A stretch of 64,000 bases of DNA from Clostridium aminobutyricum (GTDB taxonomy: Bacteria > Bacillota > Clostridia > Peptostreptococcales > Anaerovoracaceae), in contig NZ_JAFJZZ010000001.1 of NCBI RefSeq assembly GCF_017255415.1, positions 1,240,001 through 1,304,000 of the forward strand, written 5' to 3'. Made by a program: the position numbers and the translations under genes. Every line of letters begins with the position of its first letter. The first letter of the stretch is position 1. Positions 1 through 8,000 of the stretch are shown in pieces. The notes beneath the pieces were generated by a model. It saw nothing but the letters and a program-made list of their open reading frames with translations. It was not told where the DNA came from and searched no databases.

Positions 1-326
1 ACGGTCAATGCCTCATTTACATTAGGAAGAAGTTCTTCATCTATGGTTCCGATTCTCTCTTTCAGTCTTTTTTTATCAATTGTTCTGAGCTGTTCGAGTA
101 AAACCACCGATTTCTTACTTAATCCATTATCTTTAGCATCTATTTCAACGTGTGTAGGCAGCTTTGCTTTATTCAGCTGTGAAGTAACAGCTGCTACGAT
201 TATCGTAGGACTGTATTTGTTGCCCACATCATTTTGTACGACAAGAACGGGTCTTATACCCCCCTGTTCAGAGCCTATGACCGGACTTAGATCTGCGAAA
301 TAAATGTCGCCTTTTTTAACTAACAA
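1..326 (-). CDS. ndoA: MazF/NdoA (EndoA)-type mRNA interferase, partial
   Basis: The C-terminus is cut off by the window edge. The product belongs to the PemK/MazF family of sequence-specific endoribonucleases. The visible protein has the family layout: [20 protein letters not shown] near the N-terminus, then [28 protein letters not shown] and [14 protein letters not shown], closely resembling Bacillus NdoA. The start chosen is TTG at 326, preceded by GGAGAG about ten bases upstream; it gives [10 protein letters not shown], which aligns with the Bacillus start. GTG at 335 is possible but too close to the ribosome site. The upstream neighbour is nnrD, 44 bp away, so the ribbon-helix-helix antitoxin gene that usually precedes ndoA is absent here. 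Family assignment is secure; activity is inferred. Confidence 0.9.
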   Translation of the reverse strand, partial: MLVKKGDIYFADLSPVIGSEQGGIRPVLVVQNDVGNKYSPTIIVAAVTSQLNKAKLPTHVEIDAKDNGLSKKSVVLLEQLRTIDKKRLKERIGTIDEELLPNVNEALT

Positions 327-370
327 GTCACTCACTCTCCATCATTATTCAGTTAATCTCTTTTATCATT

Positions 371-1222
371 TTATCCCATTATTTTTTTAATAGCCAAAGC
401 ACTCATGCTTGCTATATCCCTAGCAACCAAGCCATATTCCCCAAAGCTTTCTGTTCCTAAATCGCCTGCAAGGCCATGAATATAAACGCCTGCCTTGGCT
501 GCATCCTCAGGCTCGAGGCCCTGACCCGCTAAGGCTGTAATGATTCCTGTAAGGACATCTCCTGAGCCTCCGGTTGCCATGCCTGGATTACCTGTAGTAT
601 TAGTATATGAATCACTGTTTGGCATTGCCACAATAGTACCTTCCCCTTTTAAAACTACTATTGCATTCGTTGCTTGAACCAAATGTTCCGCCAGTTCCTG
701 TCTTTCCATCTTTTTTGCCTCAGATGGCCTTATTTGAAGGAGTCGGGCTGCTTCACCGATATGCGGTGTAATAATAACCTTGCAAGCTGCCTTCTTCAAT
801 TGTTCAAATAAATGACTGTGCGAAATTTGATTGAGCCCGTCCGCATCCAATACCAACGTTTTATCATATCCAGCCAATATGGTTTTAATCAACTCTGCAT
901 TATTCGAATCCTCCCCTAGTCCCGGGCCCACCGCAATCGCGTCATATTGCCGCAAGTCCATATTCAGAGACGTTCTTGGAATACAGGTAGCTTCAGGTAC
1001 GCTAACCTGAATGATTGTAAAAAGCTCTTCGGGTACCGCTATTCGAACCAGACCGGCACCGCTTCTAAGAGCCCCCCATCCGCACAGAACAGCAGCACCT
1101 GCCATCCCAAAGGACCCCGCAATCAAGAGAACTTTACCACAATCGCCTTTATGTATGTCCCTTTTTCGTCTCTTGATTACAGTATTTACATATTCTTCTG
1201 TAATTAAACCTTGATTCTTCAT
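371..1222 (-). CDS. nnrD: ADP-dependent (S)-NAD(P)H-hydrate dehydratase
   Basis: Repairs damaged NAD(P)H by ADP-dependent dehydration of the hydrate. The 283-residue protein is a single YjeF-C/ribokinase-fold domain with no N-terminal epimerase (NnrE) domain, so any epimerase must be encoded elsewhere. Family motifs in order: GKVLLIAGSFGMAGAA (about 29-44), AVGPGLG (97-103), LDADGLN, ITPHIGEAARLL, VVLKGEGT, and the nucleotide/catalytic motif GNPGMATGGSGDVLTGI. It starts 8 bp after the mgtE stop, so the two are probably co-transcribed, with the MazF-type gene following. In many Firmicutes nnrD sits near acpS/alr and ndoA, which fits the downstream neighbour. Confidence 0.93.
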   Translation of the reverse strand: MKNQGLITEEYVNTVIKRRKRDIHKGDCGKVLLIAGSFGMAGAAVLCGWGALRSGAGLVRIAVPEELFTIIQVSVPEATCIPRTSLNMDLRQYDAIAVGPGLGEDSNNAELIKTILAGYDKTLVLDADGLNQISHSHLFEQLKKAACKVIITPHIGEAARLLQIRPSEAKKMERQELAEHLVQATNAIVVLKGEGTIVAMPNSDSYTNTTGNPGMATGGSGDVLTGIITALAGQGLEPEDAAKAGVYIHGLAGDLGTESFGEYGLVARDIASMSALAIKKIMG

Positions 1223-1230
1223 TTTTTTAT

Positions 1231-2607
1231 TTAAATTCCTAAAATAACAGACGCCATTAAGAAATACGTTACAACAGAAACCATATCCGTAAGTGAGGAT
1301 ATCATCGGTGTTGCCATGAGCGCAGGGTCAATACCGATCTTTTTAGCCAACATCGGGAGCATGCTTCCAATCACCTTTGCCGCTATGACAATGACTAACA
1401 TAGCTCCGCATACCGTTAAAGCAACCCAAGGCCCCTGACCGTCAAGCCAGCAGATTCTGGCAAAATTCAGCGAGCTTAAAATTACTCCTACAATAATACT
1501 GACACGAACCTCTTTCCATAAAACGCGTCCAAAATCAGATAGCTCCAGCTCATCCACGGACATTCCACGTATAATCAAGGTCGCTGATTGTGAGCCTGAG
1601 TTTCCTCCGGTACCCATCAGCATTGGCATATAGGCTACCAAACTAATAACGCTGGACAGCATATCCTGAAAACTGGCAATAATACCGCCTGTAATGACAT
1701 AGGAACACATTAGCACGAACAGCCACGGAATTCTCGATTTCACATGGTGAAATACGCTCATATCTAAATATTCTTTATCGGAATGGTCAATAACGCCGGC
1801 CATTCTTTCAATATCTTCGGTTGTTTCTTCTTCAATGACGTCCAAAATATCGTCGACCGTAATGATGCCAACCAGGCGTTCTTCCTTATCGACTACCGGT
1901 ATAGCGAGGAAACCGTACTTCCTAAATGTTTCCGAAACTTTTTCCCGGTCATCATACACGTTTACACTGACAAAATCCTCATGCATCAATTCGTCTATTT
2001 GAAGATTATCCTCAGAAATCACAAGGTTTCTTAAGGAAACAATGCCAAGCAATTTCCGTCCATTATCTTTTACGTAACAGGTATATACCGTCTCACTATC
2101 CATTCCTTCTTTTTTAATATAGGCTAATGCCTCAGCGACGGTCATATTTTTCTGCAAACTAATATAATCAGGTGTCATCAGACTGCCTGCGCAGTTATCC
2201 GGATAGTTTAGAAAGGTGTTGATTAACTTTCTTTCATCTTTCGATGTCTTTTCCAGAATCTTGTCCACTACATTAGCAGGCAATTCTTCCAATACGTCAA
2301 TCATATCATCGAAAGCAAGCTCATCCATGATAAATTTGATTTCTTTATCGGTAATAACATGAATTAATTCTAATTGATCATCAATAGGGAGATAGGAAAA
2401 AACCTCAACAGAAACGCTTTTAGGCAAAGTTCTGAAAATGATAACGGTTTTTTCTACTCCTAAATTTTCCATTATTTCTTCTAATATTTCGGCTATATCC
2501 ACTTCATTATTTTGAAGCAAAATATCTCTAGCCTTTCCATACTTTTTTTCTTGAAGAAGTGCCAAAATTTCTTCCAGCATTTCTCCGAATGTCTTTTCTT
2601 GTTCCAT
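1231..2607 (-). CDS. mgtE: MgtE-family magnesium transporter
   Basis: Mg2+ channel/transporter of the inner membrane, 458 residues, normal family length. Domain order: a cytosolic MgtE-N superhelical domain (about 1-130, including the repeated LP-x-x-V/E segments), a pair of CBS domains (about 135-255, containing MTPDYISL and VGIITVDDILDVIEEE), a connecting helix, then about five membrane segments (285-458) with the MLMGTGGNSGSQSATLIIRG pore signature. The CBS and N domains are the known Mg2+-sensing gate. ATG is preceded by GAGGTG. A good minus-strand promoter lies 220-250 bp upstream, leaving a long structured leader; nnrD follows 8 bp downstream. Confidence 0.96.
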   Translation of the reverse strand: MEQEKTFGEMLEEILALLQEKKYGKARDILLQNNEVDIAEILEEIMENLGVEKTVIIFRTLPKSVSVEVFSYLPIDDQLELIHVITDKEIKFIMDELAFDDMIDVLEELPANVVDKILEKTSKDERKLINTFLNYPDNCAGSLMTPDYISLQKNMTVAEALAYIKKEGMDSETVYTCYVKDNGRKLLGIVSLRNLVISEDNLQIDELMHEDFVSVNVYDDREKVSETFRKYGFLAIPVVDKEERLVGIITVDDILDVIEEETTEDIERMAGVIDHSDKEYLDMSVFHHVKSRIPWLFVLMCSYVITGGIIASFQDMLSSVISLVAYMPMLMGTGGNSGSQSATLIIRGMSVDELELSDFGRVLWKEVRVSIIVGVILSSLNFARICWLDGQGPWVALTVCGAMLVIVIAAKVIGSMLPMLAKKIGIDPALMATPMISSLTDMVSVVTYFLMASVILGI

Positions 2608-2632
2608 TGGAAAGCACCTCTTTTCTTTTTTG

Positions 2633-2691
2633 GGTGAATTCCAAGTTTATATCATGAGTTTTACTCAATCAGCAAAAACTGTGAATTCACC
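2633..2691 (-). promoter_or_regulatory. Inverted repeat in the mgtE leader
   Basis: GGTGAATTC at 2633-2641 and GAATTCACC at 2683-2691 form a 9-bp stem around a small inner hairpin (GAGT-TTT-ACTC, 2656-2666). It lies between the mgtE promoter and its ribosome site, so it would form in the leader RNA or act as a protein site. I could not match it to the M-box Mg2+ riboswitch: the expected conserved core is not visible. Function unknown. Confidence 0.45.
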
Positions 2692-2829
2692 TGCATTATT
2701 CTCATGTAACTATTGTTCCGTATAGGACTCGGACCATTCTCCACAGTTTTCACTTCCTTTCATCCTCTTTCATTTTTTGTGGTTAAATTAAGATTCCAAT
2801 CTACAATATTTTTTGTTCATAACTGATAA

Positions 2830-2859
2830 ATTATACCTCATTTAGAGGTTTAATTGCAA
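2830..2859 (-). promoter_or_regulatory. Sigma-A-type promoter for mgtE-nnrD
   Basis: On the minus strand TTGCAA (2859-2854) is followed after 18 bp by a perfect TATAAT (2835-2830). Transcription would start near 2823, giving a leader of about 215 nt before mgtE. Confidence 0.6.
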
Positions 2860-2881
2860 CCCTTTACCGCTTTTCGACTTA

Positions 2882-3961
2882 TTATTTTTTTAGATAGCCC
2901 AAAATATTTTTAGAAAACGCTTTCGCTCGAATATCAATATTTTCCACCTCTAATATCGTACCCGGATTATTTGCCGTTTCCATCATGGTAAAACGGCCCG
3001 GCAAATAGAAAGATTTATTCATATTCAGCGAACCGATGAGCTGTTGTGCAACAAGGTCACTGCCGCTGTAGCCGGATACTACGATCGCAAACAACGCTTT
3101 GTCATAAAAGCGCCTTGTTCTAAAAAGTGCCGTCAGTCTGTTAATAAATGCTGCAATGTTCGCACTGACTGCATCATTATAATTAGGACAGACCAAAAGA
3201 AGGGCATCTGCCTCTAGAATAGCCGGGTAGACTTGCTCTGAAATAATTCCGCCATAAAAACATCTCCCTTTTTCACCGAAATGCAGACAAGTATTATATT
3301 GACACCCCATGCAGTCCCAAACTTCTCCATTCCTCAAAGAAATCTCATGAATATCGCAGGAAACTTCCAATCTCTGTTTGATATTATTCCATAGGCTCAA
3401 CGTATTTGACGTTTCATAATTGCTCGCGTGGAGCATCAAGACAGACGGTTGTTCCTTTTTAACCGGTTGAAATGCCATAACTCTCTTTATTAATTGTCTG
3501 CCTGACTCAATATAGGCCCCCATATTGTCCGTGGATAAATTCTTTGCGACAATATTAAAATTGTCAAGAGAATGGGTTCCTTCTACAAGAGGCCTTCCGA
3601 CAAAGGTACAACCTGACATATTAGCACTTAAAACGAGTTCCCTGGCAAAAGCTTTTGTATAAAGCTCACTGTTTCCGTCTACGATAATACCTCCGATACT
3701 CCCCTCAAAGCAACTCCCTGAGGTTCTTATCTTCTTCAAGATCCCATACCATTCCAAATTAATTCCGGATTGCCCGAGGGATACGGCGAATAAAATCCGT
3801 TTATTTTTTAAATCGTATTCCTCAAATTCTTCTACGGTATTGATGGTGTCAAAAGTGTGTCCTTCCAAACTCTTTTCTAAAATAGCGGTCAGCCTTCCTG
3901 TTTTTGCTTTTTCCCTGCAATACGGCTTGATCAACAGTAATTCAGCTCTATTCTCACTCAT
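2882..3961 (-). CDS. Iron-sulfur flavoprotein-like NAD(P)H-dependent oxidoreductase
   Basis: The C-terminal half has a flavodoxin/FMN-reductase fold: VLMLHASNYETSNT (FMN phosphate loop), a compact cysteine motif DCMGCQYNTC followed by a fourth Cys eight residues on (CX2CX4CX8C), then LLLVCPNYNDAVSANIAAFI. This resembles iron-sulfur flavoproteins (Isf), where such a motif binds a [4Fe-4S] cluster beside FMN. The N-terminal about 170 residues are a second alpha/beta region of unknown role. I chose ATG 3961 because GGGGGTG lies six bases upstream; a longer frame starting at 4051 would overlap the previous gene. It is the last gene of the apparent three-gene operon with the dehydrogenase-like gene and the 1623-residue gene. 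Substrate unknown. Confidence 0.78.
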   Translation of the reverse strand: MSENRAELLLIKPYCREKAKTGRLTAILEKSLEGHTFDTINTVEEFEEYDLKNKRILFAVSLGQSGINLEWYGILKKIRTSGSCFEGSIGGIIVDGNSELYTKAFARELVLSANMSGCTFVGRPLVEGTHSLDNFNIVAKNLSTDNMGAYIESGRQLIKRVMAFQPVKKEQPSVLMLHASNYETSNTLSLWNNIKQRLEVSCDIHEISLRNGEVWDCMGCQYNTCLHFGEKGRCFYGGIISEQVYPAILEADALLLVCPNYNDAVSANIAAFINRLTALFRTRRFYDKALFAIVVSGYSGSDLVAQQLIGSLNMNKSFYLPGRFTMMETANNPGTILEVENIDIRAKAFSKNILGYLKK

Positions 3962-4025
3962 GTGCTCACCCCCGTCAAACAAAGCATACAAAAGCTGTCT
4001 TTGATTATCTTTATTCCGTTTTCCC

Positions 4026-5018
4026 TTAAATAATATCTTGCAACCTGTCATAGGCTCGTTTTATTCGATAAAACAAAGACTCCGGCAAATTTAAATCTTC
4101 CCATTCCAGACCTTCTTTGGTCATCCTGTTCAAGGCCCCCATAAAGGCTCCCTCTGTTTGAAATCCGATATAATTGGAACTGTAATGCCAATCGCCTCTC
4201 ATCGTCAGCAGGATGGAAATGGCTCCGGAAGACAGCGCAGGAGCAATATAAGGCTTAAATCCCAACTGCCGGGTTACCCTATTGGACTCCACCGTGAGTT
4301 TCGTTAATTCGTCGGAAAGCTCTTGATTATAGTGTTCAATGCTGTTGGCAATCACTAAATCTTCTCCGTGAGGACCAAACGCTCTTCCTTCTTTCAGGTA
4401 TTGTTTATACCGTTCCTCTTTTTTAGCGAAATATATGGCTCTGCTGTTCATGACACCCAGACCATAGCCCTGGAATTGCTGCGCACAAAGACCATTCCAA
4501 TGATAATGGCCCTGCTCTTCGCGATTGGAAGCCAAATATGCGGCTTTGCACAAAGGGTCCACCGGGTCCGAAACAATCGCAAATAATCCTTTAAACTTTT
4601 TCTCCGCTGCCAATCTGGCATACTGTTCCACGATAGCTTTATTGCCTTCAAACTGAATCATCCTTACATCCCGAACTTCCGTGCCAACTTCCGGAACTCC
4701 TTTTGAAGCACAAAACACAAATACATCGCAATCAAATAAAGCTTCCGGCTTCACCATTTTTACATCCGGTAATTTTTCCGGTTCAAAGGGGAAGACAATT
4801 TGATTCATCTCCATCTCATACCGCATAGCCACATTTTCGTTGATATCACAGATTCCTATTTCCGAAATCACATCGCTTCCTAAGAGCTTCAATCCTGTTA
4901 GAAGCATTCCCCCGACATCACCGAGAGCCAACAGATTGACTCTTTTTTTTCCTTTTATATTAAAAGGTAGATATCCTTCCGATTTATACTTTTCACTCAA
5001 GTCACTTAACTTATGCAT
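4026..5018 (-). CDS. Lactate/malate dehydrogenase-like NAD-dependent protein
   Basis: The 330-residue protein has a Rossmann NAD site (LLALGDVGGMLLTGLKLLG, about 29-47) with an acidic residue ending strand 2 (ICDINE), which favours NAD over NADP. It keeps a DPVD motif like the NPVD of lactate/malate dehydrogenases, an MNSRAIYFAK helix, and AFGPHGEDL matching the catalytic-His loop (GEHGD in LDH). Sequence outside these points is divergent, so the 2-hydroxyacid substrate cannot be named. ATG follows AAGGAG. It starts 46 bp after the stop of the 1623-residue gene, and the flavoprotein-like gene follows, so the three are probably one transcript. Confidence 0.8.
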   Translation of the reverse strand: MHKLSDLSEKYKSEGYLPFNIKGKKRVNLLALGDVGGMLLTGLKLLGSDVISEIGICDINENVAMRYEMEMNQIVFPFEPEKLPDVKMVKPEALFDCDVFVFCASKGVPEVGTEVRDVRMIQFEGNKAIVEQYARLAAEKKFKGLFAIVSDPVDPLCKAAYLASNREEQGHYHWNGLCAQQFQGYGLGVMNSRAIYFAKKEERYKQYLKEGRAFGPHGEDLVIANSIEHYNQELSDELTKLTVESNRVTRQLGFKPYIAPALSSGAISILLTMRGDWHYSSNYIGFQTEGAFMGALNRMTKEGLEWEDLNLPESLFYRIKRAYDRLQDII

Positions 5019-5064
5019 TGCTTCTTCTCCTTATCAGGCTGTCTTAAAAAGAATTCAATAGTCT

Positions 5065-8000
5065 TTAAATCATATTTCTCAATCTCATTAACTTTTCAAT
5101 ATCATTTGATATATATACAGATGGAGCCAAATTCTCATCATAACTTACGCAAAGCCCTTTATCGGGATAGCGGGGAGAAATGATTGCTTCGCTAAGCCTG
5201 CTCAACGTCAGATTTCGTTCAAAAGTTTGCTGAAATTCCTCTTCCAGTGCCTTCAATATATTTCTTGCGTTCTTTAAACATGTAAGAGAAAAATTAAATA
5301 CTGCCTTTCGATCCTCATTACTTAAGAAAGTGGGTGCCGTATAGGGCAGAATCAAATTAATCGAAGGAAGTAAATTCGCATTCGAATAATATTCCCGTTC
5401 CACACCATCCCCACCAATAAAGGGATACATGGATTCGTCCACAAACCATGTTCTGAGATTTGGAATAAAATAAGCACTATCTACATGTCGATTCTGAATC
5501 GACATTAAATCTTTTCCTCTGCCGGACAATACGCCAACAATGATTTTTTCCACCTCAATTTCGTTTTCTTTCAGAATCGGATCGAGCTCCTTTATTCGAT
5601 ATCCCTTATGAAGCAGGTCATCCACCAATAATATCGGCTTGTCAAACGATTGAATGGTTCGGATTTGATTATCTAGAGGCGAATAGTAAGGATATTCTTT
5701 AATTTTGAATTTCCGAATCATCGGATCAAATATTTTTTCGGTATGAAGTGTTTTGGTAACTGTATTCGGAACAGCCTTACCGTCCAATATTTTTCCAAAT
5801 GGGACACACATAAAAGGCCCCATTTTTCGGTCCCTCGTTGCTTCCCGTGGAACGCCGTTCGACTTGGTGATCATCTCAACCAGTTTATGATGCATCACGC
5901 CGGAATTAAAGGATAAAACAAGGGTCCCTTTATATAATTCCGTTAACGACTTTTGCATATCTCTATGCGCTTTATGGATGACATTCAATATTTTTTCATT
6001 GGTATTAAAGGGACTTTTTATTCTCATTTCCATATTCTCAAACAAGGCAATCGGCCGTTTCATATCAACGGTGTAAACAGGATTGCCCTGAGCTGTTTCA
6101 CTAATTTGAATAAACCCTTGCCTTTTCAGCGTATCATCGGTTTCTAAAGATTGCTCCAAATTAAACTGTGGTAAGACAGCATGGTAGATCGCATAGGTAA
6201 AATCTTTGCTTAAACAATAGGCAAGCGTCTCCGTCAACACGATTTGGTATAAGTCTCTTAAATTGGTGTTGTCACTTACGTAAAGCCCTCCCAATACCAT
6301 AATTTTACCAGAAGTTGTTTCCCGAATATATGATGCCAAGTCAATATTTTTAAATTCGTCATACAAATTTACGGTATCAATCTCATGAAACAATGAAATG
6401 GCAACAGCTTTGTTATTTTTGCTGCCGTCCCGTATAATAATAGAGCTTACTTTTCGTTCCGATATATACTTCTTTAGTTTTGTAAGCAGCTCCGGCGTAT
6501 TTCCGATAATATCCTTCAGATCATTAAATAAACCCACGTTGGCTCTTGGAATCACATAAAAATTAATAGATTTTGATTGCATCACGCTCTTATATTGTGG
6601 TTCTCTCAAATATAAACTGTTTTCATAAATATAATTTTGAGCGATCGGATCAATCAAATTTGAAATATCTCGATCACTGTCTATATTCTCACGAATTCGA
6701 GTTGAACTGATATCCTCCAAATGCATCGGAAGTTTCAATTCAATAATATTTCCTACTATATTTTTATAGCGAAAACTTAAATCATTGCTTTCAATTTGCC
6801 CTTGCTCATCGCTCGTCCGCATAAAAACCAAATGATTCATGCGGTGAATGGAATATTCAGAAAGCGGATTTCGATAGGAAGAAGCGTTCACAATCACATC
6901 ACTTCCCACTACCATATAAAGTTCTTTCCCTGCAAAAATTTCGGACAACCGCTTCAAATCTTTATTGTTGGCAATATTAATCGGAATGTCATCCGGAAAA
7001 ATATAAACACCTCTTTCATTGGCAATTGACATGCTCGCAATCTGCTTTCGAATCAATCTGGGCTGTGTCTTTTTTGACCATGAAAATTCATCAATGGCTA
7101 AATAAACTTCAAATCCAAGTTTCTTAATCTCTCTCACTATGCCCTTATGACTCAATGAAAATGGGTCAAACGTTCCCGGGAAGAAAGCAATTTTATGATT
7201 ATCTTCTATATCAAAGGTTCCCATTTTTATCAAATAATCCGAAATAAATCGATAAAGGTGATTTAATGCTGCCGCACTATTAAAAAAGGCCAGCTCATTT
7301 TCACCTTGATCGGCGATCAAGGTAAGCATCTTCTTATGGATAATTTCAAAAATAACCTTCTTATCTTCTAACGATAATTCATCGCATCCAAAAATACTTT
7401 GTCCGATTACCAGAAAAGCTTCCTGACTGACGATTTCATCATAATTGGCAAGGCCTCTCAAAAGAATACCCAGCATCACTTCTCTTCTTTTTTCATAACC
7501 TTCCAAGCTTTCTTCAAATCGTCCCCGATAAGAAGAGTACTTTTTTATCATTACTCCTATTGTATCTAATGTAACTGAACCGACTTTGCTATTGGTGCTG
7601 TTCTGAAGATTCTTTAGCTCCTTAATAAACTCATCCAGTTCTCTTGGATGAAGGTATAGCGCAAGTTCCCCCAAATATTCCGGGACATATTTTGAAAACT
7701 GATATTCTCCTATTTCCAATCCTTTGGTAAGTTCAATCACGATTTCATTTCGCTGATCAAGGGATAGCAGCTGTATCATGGAAATCAGACCATTCCCTGC
7801 AATATGCCTTACGGTTACTCGTTCACTGACTTTAATCAAATTAGACAAATGCGTTGCAATATGAAGTTTTTCATCATAAATTTTCAGACGCAGCTTATCC
7901 AGCAAGAATTCAATATTGACTGCTTTGATTACCCAAGGCGTACCCACTTTTAAATTCTCCAAATAAAGATCGGATTCCATCTGCTTGGTTTGATACAACA

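Noticed and set aside
2608-2881. M-box magnesium riboswitch before mgtE
   Set aside because: The conserved core sequence could not be found on the transcribed strand.
4026-4051. Overlap of the flavoprotein gene with the dehydrogenase-like gene
   Set aside because: The early ATG lacks a ribosome site; ATG 3961 with GGGGGTG is better, removing the overlap.
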